Shown here piece after piece: positions 1 to 11,065 of a stretch of 64,000 bases of DNA. Made by a program: the position numbers and the translations under genes. Numbering within the stretch: position 1 is the stretch's first letter; the number at the start of each line of letters is the position of its first letter. The notes under the pieces are model-generated. The model was given only the letters and a program-made list of their open reading frames with translations. It searched no databases and was not told the origin of the DNA. Origin of the DNA: Triticum aestivum (lineage: Eukaryota > Streptophyta > Magnoliopsida > Poales > Poaceae); the NCBI RefSeq assembly GCF_018294505.1, contig NC_057802.1, positions 552,400,202 through 552,464,201 on the forward strand, given 5' to 3'.

Positions 1-1401
1 GGAGATGGAACATTACATCCTGATGAGCACCTAATATATGTGGATGAAGTTTGTGGATTATTTAAGCTTGCAGGTATGCCCGATAATGTTATCAAGAAGA
101 AGGTGTTCCCTTTATCTTTGAAGGGAGATGCATTGACATGGTATAGGCTATGTGATGATATGGGGTCATGGAACTACAAACGATTGAAACTGGAATTTCA
201 TCAGAAGTTTTATCCTATGCATCTTGTTCATCGTGATCGCAATTATATATATAATTTTTGGCCTCGTGAAGGAGAAAGCATCGCTCAAGCTTGCGGGAGG
301 CTTAAATCAATGTTATATTCATGCCCCAATCATGAGCTCTCAAGAGAAATGATTATTCAAAATTTTTATGCTCGGCTTTCTGATAACAATCGCACCATGC
401 TCGATACTTCTTGTGCTGGCTCTTTTATGATGAAGACTATTGATTTCAAATGGGATTTATTGGAAAGAATTAAATGCAACTCTGAAGATTGGGATCTCGA
501 CGAAGGTAAGGAGTCAGGTATGACACCTATGTTTGATTATGTTAAATCTTTTATGGATACCTATGTTTTCCGTAAATTTAGCACTAAATATGGACTTGAC
601 TCTGAGATAGTAGCTTCTTTCTGTGAATATTTTGCTACTCATGTTGATCTCCCTAAGGAAAAGTGGTTTAAATATCATCCTCCCATAGAAGTAAAAGTAG
701 CTGCACCTATTAAAGTTGAAGAAAAGACTATCACTTATAATGATCCTATTATTCCTACTGCTTATGTAGAGAAACCACCTTTTCCTGTTAGAATAAAGGA
801 TCATGCTAAAGCTTCAACTGTGGTTCGTAAAAGCAATATTAGAACTTACACACCTCCTGAGCAAGTTAAAGTTGAACATAATATTGCTATTGTTAAAGAT
901 ATCTTGGCTGATAATATTGATGGGCATGTTATTTATTTCTGTGATGAAACTGCTAGAATCGCTAAACCTTGTGCTAAAGATAAACATAGACCTATGGTAG
1001 GCATGCATGTTATTTCTGTTAAAATAGGAGATCATTGTTATCATGGCTTGTGTGATATGGGTGCTAGTGCTAGTGCAATACCTATTGACTTATACAAAGA
1101 AATTATGCATGATATTGCACCTACTGAGTTAGAAGAAATTGATGTTACAATTAAGCTTGCCAATAGAGATACTATTTCACCCATGGGAATTGTTAGAGAT
1201 GTTGAAGTCTTGTGTGGGAAAACTAAATATCCTGCTGATTTTCTTGTTCTTGGTTCCCCACAAGATAGCTTTTGTCCCATTATATTTGGTAGACCCTTCT
1301 TAAACACTGTTAATGCTAAGATAGACTGCAAAAAGGATGTTGTTACTATTGGTTTGGGTGATATGTCTCATGAGTTTAATTTCTCTAAATTTCGTAGATA
1401 A
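1..1401 (+). CDS. G1 gag and aspartic protease (5' partial)
   Basis: The frame is open from base 1, so the true start is upstream. The first roughly 200 residues match an Athila-type gag capsid region (a GDALTWY-like segment, then FYPMH, then an NFYARL segment). The C-terminal third is a retropepsin-like protease: the active-site region reads CDMGAS, where DLGAS or DTGAS is usual, and a FGRPFL segment follows about 80 residues later. The frame ends at an in-frame TAA at 1399-1401. The same frame continues directly as recognisable polyprotein, so this is a nonsense change rather than a natural end. The product would package RNA and mature the polyprotein, but pol is cut off by the stop. Confidence 0.85.
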   Translation, partial: GDGTLHPDEHLIYVDEVCGLFKLAGMPDNVIKKKVFPLSLKGDALTWYRLCDDMGSWNYKRLKLEFHQKFYPMHLVHRDRNYIYNFWPREGESIAQACGRLKSMLYSCPNHELSREMIIQNFYARLSDNNRTMLDTSCAGSFMMKTIDFKWDLLERIKCNSEDWDLDEGKESGMTPMFDYVKSFMDTYVFRKFSTKYGLDSEIVASFCEYFATHVDLPKEKWFKYHPPIEVKVAAPIKVEEKTITYNDPIIPTAYVEKPPFPVRIKDHAKASTVVRKSNIRTYTPPEQVKVEHNIAIVKDILADNIDGHVIYFCDETARIAKPCAKDKHRPMVGMHVISVKIGDHCYHGLCDMGASASAIPIDLYKEIMHDIAPTELEEIDVTIKLANRDTISPMGIVRDVEVLCGKTKYPADFLVLGSPQDSFCPIIFGRPFLNTVNAKIDCKKDVVTIGLGDMSHEFNFSKFRR

Positions 1402-2142
1402 CACCGCGAAGAGGAATTAGCTAGTAAAGATGAAATTATTGGTCTTTCTTCTATTGTCATACCTCCTAGTGATCCTTTAGAACAATATTTGCTAGACCAC
1501 GAAAATGATATGTTTATGAATGAAAGAAGGGAAATAGATGAAGTGTTCTTTAAACAGGGACCTATTCTGAAACACAACTTGCATGTTGAAATCTTAGGGG
1601 ATCCTCCTCCACCCAAGGGTGGTCCCGTGTTTGAGCTTAAACCGTTGCCTGATACTCTTAATTATGCTTATCTTGATGAAAAGAAGATATATCATGTTAT
1701 TATTAGTGCTAACCTTTCAGAGAAGGAGGAAGAAAAATTATTGAAAACTCTGAAGAAGCACCGTGCTGCTATTGGATATACTCTAGATGATCTTAAGGGC
1801 ATCAGTCCCACTCTATGCCAACATAAAATAAATTTGGAGAAAGATGCCAAACCAGTTATTGATCACCAACGACGCCTGAATCCTAAGATGAAAGAAGTGG
1901 TAAGAAAAGAAATACTAAAGCTCCTTGAGGCAGGTATAATCTATCCTGTTGCTGATAGTCAGTGGGTAAGTCTTGTCCATTGTGTTCCTAAGAAGGGAGG
2001 TATTACTGTCGTTCCTAACGATAAAGATGAATTGATTCCGCAAAGAATTATTACAGGTTATAGGATGGTAATTGATTTCCGAAAATTAAATAAAGCTACT
2101 AAAAAGATCATTACCCCTTACCTTTTATTGATCAAATGCTAG
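1402..2142 (+). pseudogene. G1 protease-RT linker and reverse transcriptase N-terminus
   Basis: This continues the gag-protease frame after the stop at 1399-1401; the first ATG in it is at 1489. It holds the linker and the RT fingers: a KHRAAIGYT-like segment, then HQRRLNPKM, then VIDFRKLNKAT. It ends prematurely because one A is missing from the A run at about 2099-2105, after which the RT reading continues in another frame (2136 onward). Together with the upstream stop, G1 cannot make a full polyprotein from this copy without recoding. Confidence 0.8.
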
Positions 2143-4571
2143 AAAGATTATCCAAACATACACATTTTTGCTTTCTAGATGGTTATTCTGGTTTCTCTCA
2201 AATACCTGTGTCAGCTGATGATCAAGCTAAGACCACTTTTACTTGCCCTTTCGGTACTTTTGCTTATAGACGTATGCCTTTTGGTTTATGTAATGCACCT
2301 GCTACCTTTCAAAGATGCATGATGGCTATATTCTCTGACTTTTGTGAAAATATTTGTGAGGTTTTCATGGACGATTTCTCCGTTTATGGATCCTCTTTTG
2401 ATGATTGCTTGAGCAACCTTGATCGAGTTTTGCAGAGATGTGAAGAAACTAATCTTGTCTTGAATTGGGAGAAGTGCCACTTTATGGTTAATGAAGGCAT
2501 TGTCTTGGGGCATAAAATTTCTGAAAGGGGCATTGAAGTTGATAAAGCTAAAGTTGATGCTATTGAAAAGATGCCATGTCCCAAGGACATCAAAGGTATA
2601 AGAAGTTTCCTTGGTCACGCCGGATTTTACAGGAGGTTCATTAAGGACTTCCCAAAAATTTCTCGGCCTTTGACTAATTTATTACAAAAAGATATACCTT
2701 TCGTTTTTGATGATGATTGTGCAGAAGCATTTGAAATACTTAAGAAAGCATTGATTTCTGCACCTATTGTTCAGCCACTTGATTGGAATTTACCCTTTGA
2801 AATCATGTGTGATGCTAGTGATTATGCTGTAGGTGATGTTCTAGGGCAAAGAGTTGATAAGAAATTAAATGTTATTCAATATGCTAGTAAAACTCTAGAC
2901 AATGCCCAGAGAAATTATGCTACTACTGAAAAAGAATTCTTAGCAGTTGTATTTGCTTGTGATAAGTTCAGACCTTATATTGTTGATTCTAAAGTAACTA
3001 TTCACACTGATCATGCTGCTATTAAATATCTTATGGAAAAGAAAGATGCTAAGCCTAGACTTATTAGATGGGTTCTCTTGCTACAAGAATTTGACTTACA
3101 TATTATTGATAGAAAGGGAGCTGAGAACCCCGTTGCAGACAACTTGTCTAGGTTAGAAAATGTTCTTGATGACCCACTACCTATTGATGATAGCTTTCCT
3201 GATGAACAATTAAATGTCATAAATGCTTCTCGTACTGCTCCATGGTATGCTGATTATGCTAATTACATTGTTGCTAAATTTATACCACCTAGTTTCACAT
3301 ACCAGCAAAAGAAAAAGTTTTTCTATGATTTAAGACATTACTTTTGGGATGACCCACATCTTTATAAAGAAGGAGTAGATGGTGTTATTAGACGTTGTGT
3401 ACCTGAGCATGAACAGGAACAGATCCTACGCAAGTGTCACTCCGAGGCTTATGGAGGACACCACGCTGGAGACAGAACTGCACATAAGGTATTGCAATCC
3501 GGTTTTTATTGGCCTACTCTCTTCAAGGATGCCCGTAAGTTTGTCTTATCTTGTGATGAATGTCAAAGAATTGGTAATATTAGTAGACGTCAAGAAATGC
3601 CTATGAATTATTCACTTGTTATTGAACCATTTGATGTTTGGGGCTTTGATTATATGGGACCGTTTCCTGCCTCTAATGGATATACACATATTTTAGTTGC
3701 TGTTGATTACGTTACTAAGTGGGTAGAAGCTATTCCAACTAGTAGTGCTGATCATAACACCTCTATTAAGATGCTTAAAGAAGTTATTTTTCCGAGGTTT
3801 GGAGTCCCTAGATATTTAATGACTGATGGTGGTTCACATTTTATTCATGGTGCTTTCCGTAAAATGCTTGCTAAGTATGATGTTAATCATAGAATTGCAT
3901 CTCCTTGTCATCCACAGTCTAGTGGTCAAGTAGAATTGAGTAATAGAGAACTCAAATTAATTTTGCAAAAGACTGTTAATAGATCTAGAAAGAATTGGTC
4001 CAAGAAACTTGATGATGCATTATGGGCCTATAGAACTGCATATAAAAATCCTATGGGTATGTCTCCGTATAAAATGGTTTATGGAAAAGCATGTCACTTA
4101 CCTCTCGAACTAGAACATAAGGCTTATTGGGCCATTAAAGAGCTCAATTATGATTTCAAACTTGTCGGTGAGAAGAGGTTATTTGACATTAGCTCACTTG
4201 ATGAATGGAGAACCCAAGCCTATGAAAATGCCAAATTGTTTAAAGAAAAGGTTAAAAGATGGCATAACAAAAGGATACAAAAGCGTGAGTTTAATGTAGG
4301 TGATTATGTATTGCTATACAACTCTCGTTTAAGATTTTTTGCAGGAAAACTTCTCACTAAATGGGAAGGTCCTTACGTTATCGAAGAGGTCTATCGTTCC
4401 GGTGCCATAAAAATCAACAAATTTGAAGGCACAAATCCGAAGGTGGTGAACGGTCAAAGAATCAAACATTATATTTCAGGTAATCCTATAAATGTTGAAA
4501 CCAATGTTATTGAAACCGTAACCCCGGAGGAATACATAAGAGACACTTTCCGGAACGTTTCAGACTCCTAA
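2136..4571 (+). CDS. G1 reverse transcriptase, RNase H and integrase
   Basis: This 811-residue frame starts inside the RT; the ATG at 2136 is internal to the domain, not a natural start. Residues 1-150 carry the RT palm with the catalytic box FMDDF (the YxDD site). Residues about 220-360 are RNase H, with DASDYAVG, a TEKEFLA segment and a TDHAAI segment. Residues about 420-680 are integrase, with an HHCC zinc region (ending CDECQ) and the DDE triad in FDYMG, MTDGG and VELSNRE. The domain order is gypsy-type. The frame itself is intact and the integrase looks catalytically complete, although the upstream polyprotein is broken. Confidence 0.88.
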   Translation: MLERLSKHTHFCFLDGYSGFSQIPVSADDQAKTTFTCPFGTFAYRRMPFGLCNAPATFQRCMMAIFSDFCENICEVFMDDFSVYGSSFDDCLSNLDRVLQRCEETNLVLNWEKCHFMVNEGIVLGHKISERGIEVDKAKVDAIEKMPCPKDIKGIRSFLGHAGFYRRFIKDFPKISRPLTNLLQKDIPFVFDDDCAEAFEILKKALISAPIVQPLDWNLPFEIMCDASDYAVGDVLGQRVDKKLNVIQYASKTLDNAQRNYATTEKEFLAVVFACDKFRPYIVDSKVTIHTDHAAIKYLMEKKDAKPRLIRWVLLLQEFDLHIIDRKGAENPVADNLSRLENVLDDPLPIDDSFPDEQLNVINASRTAPWYADYANYIVAKFIPPSFTYQQKKKFFYDLRHYFWDDPHLYKEGVDGVIRRCVPEHEQEQILRKCHSEAYGGHHAGDRTAHKVLQSGFYWPTLFKDARKFVLSCDECQRIGNISRRQEMPMNYSLVIEPFDVWGFDYMGPFPASNGYTHILVAVDYVTKWVEAIPTSSADHNTSIKMLKEVIFPRFGVPRYLMTDGGSHFIHGAFRKMLAKYDVNHRIASPCHPQSSGQVELSNRELKLILQKTVNRSRKNWSKKLDDALWAYRTAYKNPMGMSPYKMVYGKACHLPLELEHKAYWAIKELNYDFKLVGEKRLFDISSLDEWRTQAYENAKLFKEKVKRWHNKRIQKREFNVGDYVLLYNSRLRFFAGKLLTKWEGPYVIEEVYRSGAIKINKFEGTNPKVVNGQRIKHYISGNPINVETNVIETVTPEEYIRDTFRNVSDS

Positions 4572-4896
4572 AAGGAATAGGTATGTGGTACGGTAAGTAA
4601 ACCGACTCCAAAACAGTTCTAATGGCAATTTTTCTCCGTTTTGGAATATTTAGAAAAATAGAAAAATAAGAAGCAGTCCGGGAAGGACACGAGGGTGGAG
4701 GGCGCGCCCTACCCCTCTGGGCGCGCCCCCTGCCTCGTGGGCACCTCCTGTGCTCTCTGGACTCCGTTTTCTGGCACGATATGTATTTCGGTCGGTAAAA
4801 ATTCATTATATAATCTCCCGAAGGTTTTGACTCCTGTATCACGCAATTATCCTCTATTTTTGTTTTGAGCTGTTTTTCTGACAGACCTAGATCATC
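4572..4896 (+). other. G1 spacer between pol and the extra reading frame
   Basis: About 325 bases with no convincing reading frame. It contains a GC-rich stretch with GGGCGCGCC motifs (about 4690-4735) that resembles the GC-rich block in the gypsy LTRs of this window. The extra reading frame begins at 4897. Confidence 0.5.
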
Positions 4897-5418
4897 ATGA
4901 CGTCTCCAAGCGCCCCGAAGGACAAGTTCTTCGAGAAGGTCATCAATCCTTACCTCGCTGAGGTGCTGCGGCACCCTCAATCCATTGAGATGCGTGAGGG
5001 GTTGCTGCACATCCGCGATGTTGAGGGACCGAAAGGGACCGGAAGCATGGAGACGAGGCTCGAAGCAATGGAGCAACAAGTTTTCAAGTGCCAGGGGATG
5101 GTGGAACGTGGACTCAACTCCAACCACATGATGATCACGGAGTTCACCAACAACCACAAGCTGGATGCCACGAACATTGGGGAGACCATCTTCAAGCTTC
5201 ACGAGAAAATCGAGCACCTCCAAGCCCAAATCTATGACCTGCAAAACCAAAACTGTGAGTATGAATATAGATTCAAGAGGATGAGTTTGGCTGCAGATTT
5301 GAGGATCCCGGAGACTCGATCATCCTTCTATGATGGTGAGCCTATGCCTTGGAAGATGGACGACAAGCCCACGTCATCAACAACTCCACCACCTTCCTCA
5401 CCAGCAAAGGAGACATAA
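4897..5418 (+). CDS. G1 extra 3' reading frame, coiled-coil protein of unknown function
   Basis: A complete 173-residue frame sits 325 bases after pol, where some Athila elements carry an additional or envelope-like gene. Nothing here looks like an envelope: I see no signal peptide and no membrane segment. The middle (about residues 45-125) is rich in charged and heptad-like spacing (METRLEAMEQQ, then LHEKIEHLQAQIYDLQ), suggesting a coiled coil. The C-terminus is rich in Pro, Ser and Thr. The frame is uninterrupted although the polyprotein is broken. I do not recognise the function; a structural or RNA-binding accessory role is only a guess. Confidence 0.6.
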   Translation: MTSPSAPKDKFFEKVINPYLAEVLRHPQSIEMREGLLHIRDVEGPKGTGSMETRLEAMEQQVFKCQGMVERGLNSNHMMITEFTNNHKLDATNIGETIFKLHEKIEHLQAQIYDLQNQNCEYEYRFKRMSLAADLRIPETRSSFYDGEPMPWKMDDKPTSSTTPPPSSPAKET

Positions 5419-6961
5419 TCATATGGGTATGGGCACTCCCCTTGGCAACTGCCAAGCTTGGGGGAGGTGCCCCGGTATCGTATCACCATCACATCTCTAT
5501 CTTTACTGTTTTTCTTAGTTCGATCCTTCTAGTAATATCTTGATCTAGTAGAATAAAGTTTTGGTATGACCTAGTTTTGAGTTTTGCTTTATGATCCCTC
5601 TATGAGTCGAGTCCATGAGCTATATATAATAAAGATTAGTGTTGAGTCAAGGGCTTGATTATTTTTCTATGATCTTGAGGGAATAAAAGAAAAGAGAAAA
5701 GAATAAAAAAGAGATCATATTGATCTTATGGAGAGTAATGACTTCACATAGAAAGAGTATGATGATTAAAAGTTGTTGAGAGTTGACAAACATAGTTTTG
5801 GTCATTGTTGCAATTAATAGGAAGTAATAAAGAAAGAGAGGTTTCACATATAAATATACTATCTTGGACATCTTTTATGATTGGGAGCACTCATTAAAAT
5901 ATGACATGCTAAAGAGTTGATTTTGGACAAGGAAGACAACGTAGTGGGTTATGTTTTCTTATATCTGAGATAAAGTATATTGTCATGGATCATCCAACAT
6001 GTTGAGCTTGCCTTTCCCCCTCATGCTAGCCAAATTCTTTGCACCAAGTAGAGATACTACTTGTGCTTCCAAATACCCTTAAACCCAGTTTTGCCATCAG
6101 AGTCCACCATATCTACCTATGGATTGGGTAAGATCCTTCAAGTAAGTTGTCATCGGTGCAAGCAATAAAAATTGCTCTCTAAATATGTATGATTGATTGG
6201 TGTGAAGGAAATAAGCTTTATACGACCTTGTGATGTGGAAGAAATAAAAGCGACGGACTGCATAATAAAGGTCCATATCACAAGTGGCAATATAAAGTGA
6301 CGTTCTTTCGCATTAAGATTTTGTGCATCTAACTCTGAAAGCGCATGGCAACCTTTGCTTCCCTCTGCGAAGGGCCTATCTTTTACTTTTATCTTCTACC
6401 TTATGCAAGAGTCATGGTGATCTTCACCTTTCCTTTTTACATTTTATCCTTTGGCAAGCACAGTGTGTTGGAAAGATCCTGATACATATATCTAATTGGA
6501 TGTGAGTTAGCATGAACTATTATTGTTGACATTACCCTTGAGGTAAAAGGTTGGGAGGCAAAACTACAAGCCCCTATCTTTCTCTGTGTCCGATTAAAAC
6601 TCCGTAACCACAAGTATTGCGTGAGTGTTAGCAATTGTGAAAGACTAAATGATAGTTGAGTATGCGGACTTGCTAAAAAGCTCTGACATAGACTCTTTCT
6701 GATGTTATGATAAATTGCAATTGCTGCAATGACTGAGATTATAGTCTGTTAGTTCTCAATAAAGTTTCTGATTCATACTTTGCATTGTGAATAGATTATT
6801 ACTTGAGCATAAGAAATCATATGACATTATCCATATATGTTGCTGTTATGAGAATAATCATGATGCCCTCATGTCCGTATTTTATTTTATCGACACCTCT
6901 GCCTCTAAACATGTGGACATATTTATCGTTATCGGCTTCCGCTTGAGGACAAGCGAGGTCT
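5419..6961 (+). other. G1 3' noncoding region with PPT-like motif
   Basis: About 1.5 kb without a supported gene. An AAGCTTGGGGGAGGTGCC motif at 5453-5470 resembles the polypurine tract next to the LTR (6963-6975). Parts of this region, notably about 6320-6640, are clearly related to the inverted stretch 49427-49760 in G2; the translated shadows share TQRKIGA, FASQPFTSRVMSTIIVH and CLPKDKM. It is therefore a conserved noncoding segment shared by the two gypsy elements, perhaps needed in cis for packaging or plus-strand priming. Confidence 0.6.
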
Positions 6962-6975
6962 AAGCTTGGGGGAGT
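6962..6975 (+). promoter_or_regulatory. G1 polypurine tract (plus-strand primer site)
   Basis: AAGCTTGGGGGAGT lies immediately 5' of the LTR start TGATACGTCC at 6976. In LTR retrotransposons this position holds the RNase H-resistant primer for plus-strand DNA synthesis. Similar AAGCTTGGGG motifs occur at about 5453 and, inverted, at 49081, 50630, 50690 and 51935. Confidence 0.75.
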
Positions 6976-8479
6976 TGATACGTCCATTTTGCATCATGCT
7001 TTTATATCGATATTTATTGCATTATGGGCTGTTATTACACATTATGTCACAATACTTATGCTTATTCTCTCTTATTTTACAAGGTTTACATAAGGAGGGA
7101 GAATGCCGGCAGCTGGAATTCTGGGCTGGAAAAGGAGCAAATATTAGAGACCTATTTTGCACAACTCCAAAAGTCCTGAAACTCCACGAAAGTTATTTTT
7201 GGAAATAATAAAAAATATTGAGCGGAAGAAATACCAGAGGGGGCCCACACCCTGGCCACGAGGGTGGGGGCACGCCCCCCTGCCTCGTGGGCCCCCTGTT
7301 GGCCCTCCGGTGCCCATCTTCTGCTATATGAAGTCTTTCGTCCAAAGAAAAATCAAAAGCAAGCTTTCGAGACGAGACTCCGCCGCCACGAGGCGGAACC
7401 TTGGCGGAACCAATCTAGGGCTTCGGCAGAGCTATTCTGCCGGGGACACTTCCCTACGGGAGGGGGAAATCATCGCCATCATCATCACCAACGCTCCTCT
7501 CATCGGGAGGGGGTCAATCTCCATCAACATCTTCACGGGCACCATCTCCTCTCAAATCCTAGTTCATCTCTTGTATCCAATTCTTGTCTCCAAGTCCGGG
7601 ATTGGTACTTGTAGGTTGCTAGTAGTGTTGATTACTCCTTGTAGTTGATGCTAGTTGGTTTATTTGGTGGAAGATCATATGTTCAGATCCTTTATGCATA
7701 TTAATACTCCTCTGATTATGAACATGAATATGCTTTGTGAGTAGTTACGTTTGTTCCTGAGGACATGGGAGCAGTCTTGCTATTAGTAGCCATGTGAATT
7801 TGGTATTCGTTCGATATTTTGACGAGATGTATGTTGTCTCTCCTCTAGTGGTGTTATGTGAATATCGACTACATGACACTTCACCATTATTTGGGCCTAG
7901 ATGAAGACATTGGGAAGTAATAAGTAGATGATGGGTTGCTAGAGTGACAGAAGCTTAAACCCTAGTTTATGCGTTGCTTCGTAAGGGGCTGATTTGGATC
8001 CATATGTTTCATGCTATGGTTAGGTTCACCTTAATACTTCTTTTGTAGTTGCGGATGCTTGCAATAGGAGTTAATAATAAGTGGGATGCTTGTTCAAGTA
8101 AGAACAACACCTAAGCACCGGTCCACCCACATATCAAATTATCAAAGTACCGAACGCGAATCATATGAACGTGATGAAAACTAGCTTGATGATAATTCCC
8201 ATGTGTCCTCGGGAGCGCTTTTCTCTATATAAGAGTTTGTCCAGGCTTGTCCTTTGCTACAAAAAGGATTGGGCCACCTTGCTGCACTTTACTTACTTTT
8301 GTTACTTGTTGCTCGTTACAAATTATCTTATCACAAAACTATTTGTTACCTACAATTTCAGTGCTTGCAAAGAATACCTTGCTGAAAACTGCTTATCATT
8401 TCCTTCTGCTCCTCGTTGGGTTCGACACTCTTACTTATCGAAAGGACTACGATAGATCCCCTATACTTGTGGGTCATCA
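6976..8479 (+). repeat. G1 3' LTR
   Basis: 1504 bp from TGATACGTCC to GGGTCATCA, with TG...CA ends, preceded by a polypurine tract and followed abruptly by Angela LTR sequence. It has a GC-rich block with GCGCGCC-like motifs around 7240-7310 and a TATATAAG sequence near 8227. The partner 5' LTR is outside the window, so age cannot be estimated here. Reading frames inside it are incidental. Confidence 0.88.
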
Positions 8480-10105
8480 AGCAACGAGAGGGGAGAGTGT
8501 TGTCCACGTACCCTCGTAGACCGAAAGCGGAAGCATTAGCACAACGCGGTTGATGTAGTCGTACGTCTTAACGATCCGACCGATCCAAGTACCGAACGTA
8601 CGGCACCTCCGAGTTCAGCACACGTTCAGCTCGATGACATCCTGCGAACTCTGATCCAGTAGAGCTTCACGGGAGAGTTCTGTCAGCACGACGGCGTGAT
8701 GACAGTGATGATGTTGCTACCGACGCAGGGCTTCGCACACGGCTGGGAGAGATCAACAGATCAACTTGTGTGTCTAGAGGTGCCCCCTGCCCCCGTATAT
8801 AAAGGAGCAAGGGGGAGAGGCGGCCGGCCAAGGAGGGCACGCCAAGGGGGGAGTCCTACTCCCACCGGGAGTAGGACTCCTCCTTTTCCTTGTAGGAGTA
8901 GGAGAAAGGAAGGAAGGTAGAGAGGAGGAAAAGGAAAAAGGGGGGCGCCGCCCCCCTCTCCTTGTCCAATTCGGACTAGAGGGGAGGGGGCGCGCGGCTG
9001 CCCTGGCCGCCCCTCCTCTTCTCCCACTAAGGCCCATTAGGCCCAATATACTCCCCGGGGGGTTCCGGTAACCCCCCGGTATTCCGGTAAATGTCTGAAA
9101 CCTCCCGAAACACTTCCGGTGTCCGAACATAGTCGTCCAATATATCAATCTTTACGTCTCGACCATTTCGAGACTCCTCGTCATGCCTGTGATCATATCC
9201 GGGACTCCGAACTACCTTCGGTACATCAAAACACAAAAACTCATAATACCGATCGTCACCGAACTTTAAGCGTGCGGACCCTACGGGTTCGAGAACTATG
9301 TAGACATGACCGAGACACGTCTCCGGTCAATAACCAATAGCGGAACCTAGATGCTCATATTGGTTCCCAGATATTCTACGAAGATCTTTATCGGTCAAAC
9401 CGCATAGCAACATACGTTGTTCCCTTTGTCATCGGTATGTTACTTGCCAGAGATTCGATCGTCGGTATCTCAATACCTAGTTCAATCTCGTCACCGGCAA
9501 GTCTCTTTACTCGTTATGTAATGTATCATCCCGTAACTAACTCATTAGTCACATTGCTTGCAAGGCTTATAGTGATGTGCATTACCGAGAGGGCCCAGAG
9601 ATACCTCTCCGACAATCGGAGTGACAAATCCTAATCTCGAAATACGCCAACTCAACAAGTACCTTCGGAGACACCTGTAGAGCACCTTTATAATCACCCA
9701 GTTACGTTGTGACGTTTGGTAGGACACAAAGTGTTCCTCTGGTAAACAGGAGTTGCATGATCTCATAGTCATAGGAACATGTATAAGTCATGAAGAAAGC
9801 AATAGCAACATACTAAACGATCAAGTGCTAAGCTAACGGAATGGGTCAAGTCAATCACATCATTCTCCTAATGATGTGATCCCGTTAATCAAATGACAGC
9901 TCATGTCTATGGTTAGGAAACTTAACCATCTTTGATTAACGAGCTAGTCAAGTAGAGGCATACTAGTGACACTATGTTTGCCTATATATTCACACATGTA
10001 TTATGTTTCCGGTTAATACAATTCTAGCATGAATAATAAACATTTATCATGATATGAGGAAATAAATAATAACTTTATTATTGCCTCTAGGGCATATTTC
10101 CTTCA
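8480..10105 (-). repeat. A: Angela/WIS/BARE-type copia LTR, cut by G1
   Basis: The sequence matches the LTRs of C1 and C2 along its length: CGTAGACCG block, TATATAAAGG near 8797, TCCTACTCCC hairpin near 8850, and the GGGCATATTTCCTTCA end at 10105. Minus orientation is inferred from C1 and C2, whose coding strand is minus. The first 62 bp of the LTR edge are missing because G1 inserted there. No polypurine tract or internal domain follows at 10106, so this is either a solo LTR or the 5' LTR of an element extending left of the window. GGTAC at 10106-10110 is the candidate target duplication. Confidence 0.85.
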
Positions 10106-10880
10106 GGTACCATCGCCCCTGGCGGTACTAGCACTACTACGGAGATTTGTACACAACGGCTGGATTTCTAGGGGATTCTATTTATTGCCCTTTCTTCTCA
10201 AAGAAGTGGCTAAGCTTCACACTCTTCCTCTACCATTAATGCCAAACTTCAAACTTCTAGATCCCCCACTCCACTAAGACAAACACCTTGATTCTTTGAG
10301 TGGTGGAGGAAACCTAGATCTACACTTCCACTAAAGGAATTTTGAATCCCCCCGCTAATCCCTAGCGGATCTAGTTACGTCTTGGGTTCTTTGAAACACT
10401 AGACGGAAGATTGCTCTTGGAGCTTCACCTTTGTGCAAGAAGATTCGTGGTTGTGTTGGAAGCCTCCAATTGAGTTGTGGAGTATCTCCAACCTTGTGTA
10501 AAGGTTTTGTAACGCCTTCAAGTCCACCTCATAGTGGATTGAGTTTTCCCTTGGGGGAGACTAAAGGATAATAGGGTGAGCATACCCTGTACTATTAGGG
10601 TGCTTAGATGGCTCCACACCTCTCCAACGAAGACGTACATTCATTGGGAAGGAACTTAGCGAATCACATCCTCGTGTCCACCACTATGGTTATCTGTTTC
10701 CTTTACTACTTGTATTCCGTTGTGTATTGTGTTTTGTATCGTATCATATAGGTTGCTCATCTAGTTGCGCATCTAGTCAACCTTGTGATTGCTTATATCC
10801 CTTAATTAAAAAGAAAAGGTAAAATTTTGATAGTCGGCTATTCACCTCCCCACCCTCTAGTCGACCATACCGATCTTTCA
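10106..10880 (+). repeat. C0: remnant of an older copia LTR (3' part)
   Basis: About 775 bp ending in a CTCTAGTCGACC...GATCTTTCA terminus, which resembles 5' LTR ends of SIRE/Maximus-like grass copia elements. The LTR start is hidden by the A insertion at 10105. Instead of a primer-binding site, sequence reading as copia integrase follows at once at 10881, so the leader, gag and protease have been deleted. No gene is present. Confidence 0.6.
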
Positions 10881-11008
10881 ACTCCTAGCAAAATGGTGTT
10901 GTAGAGTGCAAGAATCAAACTCAAATTGGCATGGCTCACATTATGCTCAAAGAATACAACACTACGGTTCGATTATCAGCAAATGCCATTAACACCACTT
11001 GTCATACC
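10881..11008 (+). pseudogene. C0 copia integrase fragment (left part)
   Basis: The reading includes NGVVECKNQT and MAHIMLKEY, the conserved copia integrase segment around the catalytic Glu (usually NGVVERKNRT, MARTML). It ends at ATACC (11004-11008), where C2 inserted. The reading resumes in frame at 60300 (INRLHLHKLLKKT), showing that the two pieces were one gene. It is joined directly to the LTR remnant on the left, so it is an internally deleted fossil. Confidence 0.8.
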
Positions 11009-11065
11009 TGTTGGGGAACGTAGTAATTTCAAAAAAATTCCTACGCACACGCAAGATCATGGTGA
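11009..11065 (-). repeat. C2 3' LTR, detached 57-bp end
   Basis: TGTTGGGGAACG to GGTGA. This repeats as the start of the C1 LTR at 11066 and looks like a tandem duplication, but it is the edge of the C2 LTR left behind by the C1 insertion. GGTGA at 11061-11065 is the left target duplication and recurs at 45079-45083, where the C2 LTR resumes with TGCATAGCAACG. Confidence 0.9.

Larger units (their letters stand above)
1..8479 (+). mobile_element. G1: Athila-lineage Ty3/gypsy retrotransposon, 5' end outside window
   Basis: Order seen is gag, protease, reverse transcriptase, RNase H, integrase, an extra 3' reading frame, a noncoding stretch, a purine-rich tract and a 3' LTR. RT before integrase in one polyprotein is the Ty3/gypsy layout, and the extra frame after integrase plus a long 3' noncoding region is typical of the Athila group. 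The right edge is sharp: the LTR ends in TCA at 8479 and the next base belongs to an Angela-type LTR (A). The left LTR and left target duplication lie outside the window; AGCAA at 8480-8484 is the expected right copy. I cannot give a family name with confidence. Confidence 0.88.

Noticed and set aside
2099..2136. Programmed frameshift in G1 RT
   Set aside because: The shift falls inside a conserved RT segment at an A run, where a random one-base loss is simpler; Athila polyproteins do not normally shift here.
7157..7648. 163-residue frame inside the G1 LTR
   Set aside because: Lies wholly in the LTR and has no recognisable domain; treated as incidental.
9437..9634. Reading frame starting MLLARDSIVGISIPSS, found in five LTR copies (also near 12120, 44410, 46096 and 59544)
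   Set aside because: It recurs because the LTR recurs, and runs opposite to the element coding strand; no domain is recognisable.
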